This document shows, piece after piece, positions 1 through 5,750 of a stretch of 8,534 nucleotides of DNA. The notes below the pieces were generated by a model that saw only the letters and a list, made by a program, of their open reading frames with translations, had not been told where the DNA came from and did no database searches. How positions within the stretch are numbered: the stretch's first letter is position 1; each line of letters begins with the position of its first letter. The position numbers were made by a program, and so were the translations under genes. Location of the stretch: positions 1-8,534 of the forward strand of contig RFPG01000042.1 of the NCBI GenBank assembly GCA_009926245.1, given 5' to 3'. The DNA is from Sphingobacteriia bacterium. Its GTDB lineage: Bacteria > Bacteroidota > Bacteroidia > UBA7662.

Positions 1-723
1 GCCAACCCCACCAAGGCCCTGGCCCAAGCCCCCATCACCGGTTCCTCCAAGCCACTTTGGCAGGTGCATACCAGCATGGGGGGCTACCTCCCCGGCGGCC
101 GCCTCCAAGAACGATTTGGATCCCTGGCCATGGTCGGCCCGGAAATCATTCGCCAAAGCCCATCGCGTCGCTGGACCCTGGGATTGCGCGGAGGGCATTT
201 GTTTGGGTCAACCGTTCGGGAAACTTCGTTGTTTGGCGCGATTGCGACTCCATCCGGAGATATTATCAACGCCAACGGGGTCTACGAAGACTACCGACTT
301 CGTCCCTTTGGTTGGCTGGTCGAAGGCAAGGTTGGTTATTTGTTCTGGCCCCTAGGACCCCGCGGTTCGGGCTTTTTGAGCGAGTGGGGGGTTGGTGCTT
401 TGCAACACAAGATTTGGATTGAAACCCCTAACAACAATTCACCCCAATTGAGCACCGAATTCAAAAGAGGTTACGACCGATTGTGCGATGGCGTTAGTTT
501 AAGCCAATTTATTGGCTACCATTATCTTTCGGCTGAACGGAGGGTCAATTTTCGAATTGGTTTGGAATTGATCTGGGCGGGAACAAGGGAACGAAGAACG
601 GTGCGATACGATACCGGCCTGCCAGCTCATGAAGCCCGCAACGACCTATTGGGGGGACTCAAAATGAGCTGGATCTTGCCGATCTACGAACGCAGCGAAA
701 AGGCGGATTTGTACTTTGACTAA
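1..723 (+). CDS. Probable outer-membrane beta-barrel protein, 5'-truncated by the window edge
   Basis: The reading frame is open from base 1, giving 240 residues before TAA at 721-723. The first in-window candidate start (GTG at 64) is unlikely to be real, because protein-like sequence continues upstream of it. Visible features are a Gly-rich stretch (GGYLPGGRLQERFG, window residues 27-40), many short stretches alternating aromatic or hydrophobic with polar residues, and the motifs GYDRL, GVSLSQFIGYHYLS and RYDTGLP. The chain ends in LYFD. This pattern fits an outer-membrane beta-barrel, and I recall similar uncharacterised proteins in Bacteroidota, but I know of no experimental function. It lies 21 bases upstream of waaA on the same strand and in the same frame, so co-transcription and an envelope role are inferred. 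The signal peptide, if present, is outside the window. A soluble beta-rich protein cannot be excluded. Confidence 0.6.
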   Translation, partial: ANPTKALAQAPITGSSKPLWQVHTSMGGYLPGGRLQERFGSLAMVGPEIIRQSPSRRWTLGLRGGHLFGSTVRETSLFGAIATPSGDIINANGVYEDYRLRPFGWLVEGKVGYLFWPLGPRGSGFLSEWGVGALQHKIWIETPNNNSPQLSTEFKRGYDRLCDGVSLSQFIGYHYLSAERRVNFRIGLELIWAGTRERRTVRYDTGLPAHEARNDLLGGLKMSWILPIYERSEKADLYFD

Positions 724-744
724 GGAGCAGGCCATCGCTGGGTT

Positions 745-2121
745 ATGAATCGCTACTTCCAGAAGATTACCTATCTGCGATGGGCCTACGATTTGACTTT
801 GAAAGCCTACGGGGGCCTGGTTCGAATCGCCGCCTGGATGGGGCACCCCAAAGCCCTGGCCCTGGTTCTGGGTCGCCGCGAAACCCGCTACCTCCTGGAG
901 AGCCTTGGACGATCGCAGGCCGACCCACCACCCGCCACTGTTTGGTTCCACGCTGCATCCGTTGGTGAATGGGAACAGGCCAAGCCCTTGATGCAGGCCT
1001 GGAGAATCCAACACCCCAAGGATCGGATCGTCCTTAGTCTCTATTCGCCCTCGGCCTACCGCCCCGGTCTCAACGCGGCGCCTGCCGATTTGTGCCTGAT
1101 GATGCTGGCAGACCATCGTGATCAGGCCGAGTTTTGGCTTGATGTACTGCGGCCGTACCGCGTATTTTTTGTGAAATACGAGTATTGGTACCATCATATT
1201 CGAGCAGTCCAGCAACGTAAGATTCCTTTGGTCATGGTCTGTGCCCGTTTGCATACTCAATCAGGGGTCTTCAGGCCATGGTTTCGGCCTTTGTGGGCAG
1301 AAATGGCCGGCGAAATCTCCCTGTTCGCGGTCCAGGACCGGGGAACCCATGCGCTACTGAACGGTTTGGGCTACCATCGCGTGCAGTGGGTGGGCGATAC
1401 CCGTTTTGACCGGGTCATGGAATTGTCCCATACTCCCTTTGAGAACTCCGTATTGGAATCCTTCACCGGGCACCTCCAAGCCCAAAACGGGAGGATCAGC
1501 AGGCCTGTTTTGGTCGCAGGGTCCACTTGGGATGCGGATGATCGCCTTTTGGTTCAGGCCTTGGAAGCGCAGCGCCTGTCGGCCTTGAACAACCCCGCGG
1601 CTCTAGTTTGGAAACTCGTCCTGGTTCCCCACGAATGGAACGAAGACCATCGAAAATCCCTCCATCAGGTTTTACGAAAACACGGCCCATCGCTCAAGGT
1701 CCTGTTCTATTCCAAAGTCTGTGAAGATCGCTCTCTTTTGGACGATTCTCAAGAGGCCGATGTTCTGGTGGTCGATCAAACCGGGCTGCTCTCCAAAATG
1801 TACCGCATGGGAAAAGCGGCCTGGATCGGGGGCGGTTTTGGGGCAGGCATCCACAATATCCTAGAGGCCGCGGTTTACGGCCTGCCCGTTGCTTTTGGAC
1901 CCCGTTATCAAACCTTTCCAGAGGCGGTAACCTTGGTGGAGGATCGCATGGCTTTTCCGATCAACACCCAAGGAAAACAAGGCGTGATGGACTTGTTGGC
2001 CTTTTTGCAAAAAGCGGGGGCCTACACCCCGGATTTACATCAACAAATCAAGGACCGCATCGCAGCCGAGTCCGGGGCGGTTCAACGCATAATGGACCTG
2101 AGTCTTAACAGCGACAATTAA
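745..2121 (+). CDS. waaA: 3-deoxy-D-manno-octulosonic acid (Kdo) transferase
   Basis: Transfers Kdo from CMP-Kdo to the lipid A precursor at the cytoplasmic face of the inner membrane, the first step of LPS core assembly. The protein has 458 residues, close to or slightly longer than usual for WaaA/KdtA. Residues about 10-35 form a hydrophobic/aromatic N-terminal segment as expected for the membrane-associated end. The N-terminal GT-B domain carries WFHAASVGEWEQ (67-78), whose Glu75 matches the family's catalytic Glu in the SVGE motif. FVKYEYWYH (142-150) and VGDTRFDRV (216-224) follow. The C-terminal nucleotide-sugar domain has VAGSTW (257-262), VPHEWN (294-299) and GGGFGAGIHNILEAAVYGLP (362-381). 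ATG 745 is the only sensible start: no other start codon occurs in frame between the upstream gene's TAA and this ATG. An AAGGAG at 722-727 ends 17 bases before the ATG, too far to be a normal ribosome binding site. Its stop overlaps that of the convergent cohesin gene. Confidence 0.95.
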   Translation: MNRYFQKITYLRWAYDLTLKAYGGLVRIAAWMGHPKALALVLGRRETRYLLESLGRSQADPPPATVWFHAASVGEWEQAKPLMQAWRIQHPKDRIVLSLYSPSAYRPGLNAAPADLCLMMLADHRDQAEFWLDVLRPYRVFFVKYEYWYHHIRAVQQRKIPLVMVCARLHTQSGVFRPWFRPLWAEMAGEISLFAVQDRGTHALLNGLGYHRVQWVGDTRFDRVMELSHTPFENSVLESFTGHLQAQNGRISRPVLVAGSTWDADDRLLVQALEAQRLSALNNPAALVWKLVLVPHEWNEDHRKSLHQVLRKHGPSLKVLFYSKVCEDRSLLDDSQEADVLVVDQTGLLSKMYRMGKAAWIGGGFGAGIHNILEAAVYGLPVAFGPRYQTFPEAVTLVEDRMAFPINTQGKQGVMDLLAFLQKAGAYTPDLHQQIKDRIAAESGAVQRIMDLSLNSDN

Positions 2122-2888
2122 CGTCGAGTACGGCGGTTGTTGTTGGGTCCGGTGGGACATCCACCCCAGGTTGGAACCCCGTTGCAGAAAGTCAACGTTT
2201 GACCGTTTTGACCGGGAGCGATGCTCAACCACTCGGTCCCGTTCCAATAGGCCATCGCGCCAGCAGCGGATGGTACGGGTAAATTCCCGTTGACAGCTGA
2301 AGCACCCGCCTGGCGGAGGCCCGAGGCACCGGCGACCGAACCTGCCGACGCAGCGTAGAGCGCGAAGGGAACCGACAGCAATTGTTGCCCGCCTAGGAAC
2401 TGGTAATTGGTGGAACCGGTCAGGTCAACTTCGGTACGGAGGAAATAAGGACCGTCCGACCAATCCAAACCGAGCATGGTCCCGGTGGCAACCAAGCCTC
2501 CCCCAAACTCAAACGAAATCAATCCGTTGGCATTGGTCGTCAAGGCATGCGTTTCGCTGTAGACCGTAGAACCGCCTATGCTATCGCGGACCAAAACGGT
2601 CCGAACACCGACCGATTGGTTACGAACCAATTCACCGGCCGCATTGCGGACAACCGCTTGATAGGAAATCCGATCCGAGGCCCCGTAACGAACGCGAAGG
2701 CTGCAGACCGACGATGTGATGGGTGTGCTGCAACCGGTAATGACCACGCGGAACATGGCATTGTTATAGGATTGATCGGCGGATGCGATGGCCAGCGTGG
2801 CGGAATTAACACCGGGCACCGTTGGCGAGGTCATTCCAGGTGGTACCCGAAAGGCGCTGCCATTGGAAAGCCTGCGCATTGGTGGCAC
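2118..2888 (-). CDS. 3' part of the frameshifted cohesin/Ig surface protein: end of Ig-like repeat 2 plus ISYQAVVRNA domain
   Basis: This frame has an ATG at 2888, but homology-like content starts only near 2822. From there it supplies the missing half of the second Ig-like domain: VPGVNSATLAI to CSLRV matches the first repeat's GVAGATSATLQL to STLRV. I therefore read it as the continuation of the gene starting at 4185, not an independent gene. Fragment residues 73-180 form the domain common in Bacteroidota secreted proteins, seen as ISYQAVVRNAAGELV, VYSETHALTTNANGLISFE, GPYFLRTEVDLTGSTNYQF and QQLLSVPFALYA. An Ala/Gly-rich linker follows, then YWNGTEWL and TLTFCNGVPTWGGCP (231-245), and a short basic tail (NNNRRTRR). 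No T9SS sorting domain is present at this end. The function is unknown and a role in surface structure is inferred. Its TAA shares bases with the waaA stop. Confidence 0.75.
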   Translation of the reverse strand: MPPMRRLSNGSAFRVPPGMTSPTVPGVNSATLAIASADQSYNNAMFRVVITGCSTPITSSVCSLRVRYGASDRISYQAVVRNAAGELVRNQSVGVRTVLVRDSIGGSTVYSETHALTTNANGLISFEFGGGLVATGTMLGLDWSDGPYFLRTEVDLTGSTNYQFLGGQQLLSVPFALYAASAGSVAGASGLRQAGASAVNGNLPVPSAAGAMAYWNGTEWLSIAPGQNGQTLTFCNGVPTWGGCPTGPNNNRRTRR

Positions 2889-4080
2889 TGACGGCGATGC
2901 TAACTGGGGTGTTGCGGGGAACGGTCAAGGCGGAAACGGGCTGAGCCGTTATGGTGGCGGCAGCTTGAATGCTCACCGTTCCAGCAACGAACTGGGTATA
3001 AGGAATCACATCGGCGCTGGCATCAGCGTATTCACAATTCCCAGGTGTCGCCAAATCCCAACCAACGGTTGTTGTAGGAGAAGAAGAAGGCGTTCCGGTA
3101 ATACGAAATTTAACACGGAACAGCAGACCCGATAGGTTCACGGGATTAAGGTCAAACCAAGCCACCCGAAACTGACGACCCAAGCCGGGAAAAATCCCGC
3201 AGTTGGACAGGAATCCGGATGTATTGATGGAAGGATGCACATCGCTCACCATGCCCAGGCATTGCAACTTGGTGCTATCGTAGGTGATAGCCATGGAAAT
3301 GGCGGCTACGCCGTTCAATTGATCCACCGAAACAGGAATGGACACGGTATCCCCGGTGCAACCGGCAACCGAACCGATGTTGGTAACAACGGGGGTGACC
3401 ACTCGGAGGGTCGAGGAATTCGAAAAGAGGGGCGCACCGCAGGCACCGTTCACTTGGACCCGGTAAACAGTGTTATCCAAAGCGGAGGTTATTCCAGTCA
3501 ATTGCAAAGTAGCCGATGTGGCGCCAGCAACTCCGGAACCGTTGCTTAGGTTGGTCCAGGAACTGCCGCTTTGGCGTTGCCATTGGTAGGTGGCCGCGTT
3601 GGTCGCTACGACCGCAAGGGTCACGGATCCGCCAGCCAATGCTTGTACGTTGGCATTGGGTTGCTGCGTAAGGGCCGGAGCAACGGCAGCACCTACACCG
3701 CCGTTGGTAAAGGTTACGTTGTTTAGAACATTCGCCGCCGAATCGGCCAATTCACAATTACCGGCGTTCTGCAAATCCCAAACAAGGGTTGAATTCCCGG
3801 TTGCCCGAAAACGCATATTCAATAAAAGCCCGTTCACACTAACAGGCACCAAGTTGAACCAAGCAACCCGAACCTGTGGCTGCGTTCCTTGAGTCGTCGC
3901 ATTCACGATAAGGTTCGATCCCAAGGAAGGGTGAGCGTTGCTAATACCAACAAAGGACAAGGTTCCACCGTTGTAGTTCAGCGAAAGGGAAATCGCACCC
4001 AAATTGGTGGCATTCAGGATTTGAATGGGGACCGAAACGGTATCACCACCGCAGGCTTGGACATTGCCGGCTTGGACTTG
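2691..4080 (-). repeat. Tandem cohesin + Ig-like protein module, two copies
   Basis: Two successive copies of the same two-domain unit are encoded here. Copy 1 covers about 4080-3397 and copy 2 about 3390-2691, the latter containing the frameshift. The copies are recognisably similar in protein (QACGGDTVSVPI with AGCTGDTVSIPV, GNCELAD with GNCEYAD, YQWQRQSG with FQWQRLSG) but diverged at the DNA level. This points to an old internal duplication and not a recent one or an assembly artefact. Confidence 0.7.
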
Positions 4081-4185
4081 AATCGTTTGAGCGTTGGCCA
4101 TGTTAAAGACACTCGTTGCCGTGATCAAAAACAGAACGAACGCAACGAGGGCAGAGGCCGTTGAACGCATAAGGTTGGTTTTCAT
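2806..4185 (-). CDS. 5' part of a secreted two-cohesin, Ig-repeat protein, interrupted by a frameshift
   Basis: The 459-residue frame opens with a Sec signal peptide (residues 1-32, hydrophobic core LVAFVLFLITATSVF, likely cleavage ANA|Q). Then come cohesin-like domain 1 (about 36-165), Ig-like repeat 1 (about 170-263), cohesin-like domain 2 (about 266-404) and the first part of Ig-like repeat 2 (about 410-456). Cohesin marks are GDTVSVPIQI/GDTVSIPVSV, VRVAWFNLVPV/FRVAWFDLNPV, a GLL(L/F) strand, and WDLQNAGNCELAD/WDLATPGNCEYAD. The Ig repeats share YQWQRQSGSSW/FQWQRLSGTTW. The frame ends in a stop (NGARC*) in the middle of the Ig fold, and the remainder continues in the next frame, so the intact protein would be near 690 residues. 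It starts 64 bases after the dockerin-protein gene on the same strand. Cohesins bind dockerins, so the neighbour is the obvious candidate partner (inference). No Shine-Dalgarno precedes the ATG, as is usual in this phylum. Confidence 0.85.
   Translation of the reverse strand: MKTNLMRSTASALVAFVLFLITATSVFNMANAQTIQVQAGNVQACGGDTVSVPIQILNATNLGAISLSLNYNGGTLSFVGISNAHPSLGSNLIVNATTQGTQPQVRVAWFNLVPVSVNGLLLNMRFRATGNSTLVWDLQNAGNCELADSAANVLNNVTFTNGGVGAAVAPALTQQPNANVQALAGGSVTLAVVATNAATYQWQRQSGSSWTNLSNGSGVAGATSATLQLTGITSALDNTVYRVQVNGACGAPLFSNSSTLRVVTPVVTNIGSVAGCTGDTVSIPVSVDQLNGVAAISMAITYDSTKLQCLGMVSDVHPSINTSGFLSNCGIFPGLGRQFRVAWFDLNPVNLSGLLFRVKFRITGTPSSSPTTTVGWDLATPGNCEYADASADVIPYTQFVAGTVSIQAAATITAQPVSALTVPRNTPVSIAVSATNAQAFQWQRLSGTTWNDLANGARC
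2815..2826 (-). other. Frameshift junction in the cohesin/Ig gene
   Basis: On the minus strand the sequence here reads AACGGTGCCCGG. The upstream frame reads N-G-A-R-C-stop across it, while the downstream frame resumes as T-V-P-G-V-N-S-A-T-L, which aligns with the first Ig repeat. Restoring the frame needs one base removed, or two, five or eight bases added. The first repeat (N-G-S-G-V-A-G-A-T) is longer at this point than one-base removal would allow, so a small deletion is favoured. A second tandem copy of ACGGT would give N-G-T-V-P-G-V-N. Whether this is a natural mutation or a sequencing or assembly error cannot be told from the sequence. Confidence 0.75.
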
Positions 4186-4249
4186 AGTTATTGGTTTGGA
4201 TGGGTATCGTAGAGGATAAAAGCCTTGGGGCGAATGAGCAAAAGAGGGG

Positions 4250-5635
4250 TTAGCGACGGATTACAAGGGGCCATTGACGGGCAAAATCAGCAGGGTTATT
4301 GGAATTTCCAGAACCTGAAACAACCGCAACGCGGACCATGTACCGGCCCTCGGACCATTGTTCCACCGGCAATTCAATAAGTTTTTTTCCGGAAGGAACG
4401 CGGTCCTGATCTTGAGACCAAACCAAACGCCCGCGGCTATCGTAAACCACCACGCTCAACTGATCGATGTCTGTAGGAAAATGCAAGTCCAAGGCACTGA
4501 AATCCCCTGCAGGATTGGGGTAAAGTCCTGCCTGCCAAGAACCGGATGCAGGGACTACTTTGGGAAGACGGAGATCGGCCAAGGGGTAAGGCTCGCCATC
4601 GGGTCCGGCCATTTCGCTCAAATCCCGGGGTACCCAGGGCGCCTCGGAAGAACCGCGGACCAATATTTCAAAGAGAGGTTGTCCCGTCACCGGTACGACC
4701 CCTTCCACATCACTCCAACCCAAACGAAATTCATCCCCCTTCCATGACCAAGACAAATCCCCCGGAGGCAAGGAAGAGCGAACATCCAGAATTTCGATGC
4801 CTGTTGGAACACCGGTCACCAACGACAAAGCCGAAATGATACCTTCAAATCCAGTGGTCACTGGTATCCAAGTCCCGTTGGATTGCTCGGTCACCAAGGA
4901 ATTGTATTCCATCATCAGACGAATCGGCTGACGCAAATTGGAGGGCACGTAACTGGCGTTTACATCCCCGTAGACCAGGCCTTTGAAGTCCAAAGACTGG
5001 GTTTGTCCGTTGGCGGTGAAGGAGGGTGCTTCAAAAGCCCAGTCACCTACATTGAAGGAGGTCACCAGGTTGGAGAAGCGGCGGGTTATCAAAAGAGCAT
5101 CGTTGGAATTGACCGAATTGGTATTGTTTACATCCCCTGCCTTGAGGCGAATCCCCGCCAACGGCGCCGTACCCGTGAAGAATTGACGAACCCGTAAGGC
5201 ATCCGTTGCATTTACACCGCCCCAAGGCTTGGTAGAGGTTGCGCCCAATGTGTAGTTGCCGTCGGGAAACTGACTGATTTCGTATGCCCCGCTTGCGTTG
5301 GTTGGGGCGGTTGAAACCACCACCGCTTGGTTATTAACCAAACGCACTTGGCAGTTGGTCAAAGGAGTTTGGGCTGTATTGTCGTAACGAAGGACCCCCA
5401 AAACTTTGTTGTCCTGGTAAGTTTGCTGAATTCCCTGGTTCAAACGGGCTTGGGTTCCCGAACCCATTCCGAGATGGAAGGGCTGACCCAGGGTAAAGGA
5501 CCATTGAACCCCTGCATTGCTAAAATCCTTGCCCGCTGTGGCGGTCCCTGACTGAGCGAAAAGCGAACCAGACTGGCCCAAACCCAGAAGAAGGAGGGCT
5601 GGCAAACAAAAGGCTAATCTTCGTTGACTACGCAT
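4250..5635 (-). CDS. Secreted T9SS-sorted protein with dockerin-like and possible cohesin-like domains
   Basis: 461 residues. Residues 1-28 are a signal peptide (LPALLLLGLG core, likely cleavage FAQ|S). Residues 29-73 resemble a Bacteroidota N-terminal module ending NQGIQQTYQ. Residues 77-132 look like a carboxypeptidase-regulatory/CNA-B type beta sandwich (GAYEISQFPDGNYTLGAT). Residues 138-200 are dockerin-like: a degenerate half (GGVNATDALRVRQFF) and a better half (GDVNNTNSVNSNDALLITRRF, read with A166 as AGDVN onwards), with D168, N170, N176 and D179 at loop positions 1, 3, 9 and 12. Residues about 240-360 have cohesin-like spacing (WIPVTT, GIISALSLV, FRLGWSDVEGVVPVTGQPLF, LADLRL). Residues about 366-461 are a type A T9SS sorting domain (AGLYPNPAGDF, LSVVVYDSRGRLVW, WSEGRYMVRV). 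It is expected to be exported and surface-anchored or released by T9SS. No catalytic module is visible. The cohesin protein gene follows 64 bases downstream. The ATG has an AT-rich leader without Shine-Dalgarno. Confidence 0.85.
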   Translation of the reverse strand: MRSQRRLAFCLPALLLLGLGQSGSLFAQSGTATAGKDFSNAGVQWSFTLGQPFHLGMGSGTQARLNQGIQQTYQDNKVLGVLRYDNTAQTPLTNCQVRLVNNQAVVVSTAPTNASGAYEISQFPDGNYTLGATSTKPWGGVNATDALRVRQFFTGTAPLAGIRLKAGDVNNTNSVNSNDALLITRRFSNLVTSFNVGDWAFEAPSFTANGQTQSLDFKGLVYGDVNASYVPSNLRQPIRLMMEYNSLVTEQSNGTWIPVTTGFEGIISALSLVTGVPTGIEILDVRSSLPPGDLSWSWKGDEFRLGWSDVEGVVPVTGQPLFEILVRGSSEAPWVPRDLSEMAGPDGEPYPLADLRLPKVVPASGSWQAGLYPNPAGDFSALDLHFPTDIDQLSVVVYDSRGRLVWSQDQDRVPSGKKLIELPVEQWSEGRYMVRVAVVSGSGNSNNPADFARQWPLVIRR

Positions 5636-5651
5636 AGAAGGATGTTTTGGT

Positions 5652-5682
5652 TAAAATTACAATAATTTATTTTAAAAACAAA
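5652..5682 (-). promoter_or_regulatory. Possible Bacteroidota-type promoter for the dockerin-cohesin gene pair
   Basis: In the 115-base gap between the sucB stop and the dockerin-protein ATG, the minus strand has TTTG at 5682-5679 and TAATTTTA at 5659-5652, separated by 19 bases. This approximates the Bacteroidota sigma consensus TTTG-N19-TAnnTTTG, matching seven of eight positions in the -7 box. The region is much richer in A and T than its surroundings. Transcription would start near 5645, leaving an untranslated leader of only about 10 bases, which weakens the call. The rest of the gap holds no clear terminator or other element. Confidence 0.35.
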
Positions 5683-5750
5683 CCTTTCCAAGGACCTTCC
5701 TTAGCCACGCAGCTGGACTAAATGCCTGATTTTCTAGGATTTCGGCTTGT

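Noticed and set aside
722..727. AAGGAG as the waaA ribosome binding site
   Set aside because: It ends 17 bases before the ATG, beyond usual spacing, and no closer in-frame start exists. The phylum generally does not depend on such sites.
646..1260. 204-codon open frame antisense to waaA and the end of the upstream gene
   Set aside because: It lies opposite well-supported WaaA sequence, shows no recognisable domain, and its composition looks like a by-product of the sense codons.
2151..2165. GGTGG-GACAT-CCACC hairpin as a terminator between the convergent genes
   Set aside because: The stem is only five pairs, no T-tract follows on either strand, and it lies in codons of the CPTG region of the cohesin protein.
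2118..2888. An independent gene starting at ATG 2888
   Set aside because: The first 22 codons do not resemble any domain, while the sequence after them completes the Ig repeat begun in the other frame. One frameshifted gene explains it better.
2118..5635. Cellulosome-type polysaccharide degradation system
   Set aside because: No glycoside hydrolase, carbohydrate-binding or other catalytic module is visible in either protein; only docking, Ig-like and sorting domains are seen.
5676..5694. CCTT-GGA-AAGG on the minus strand followed by TTTGTTTTT as a sucB terminator
   Set aside because: The stem is only four base pairs and the T-rich part overlaps the candidate promoter; too weak to call.
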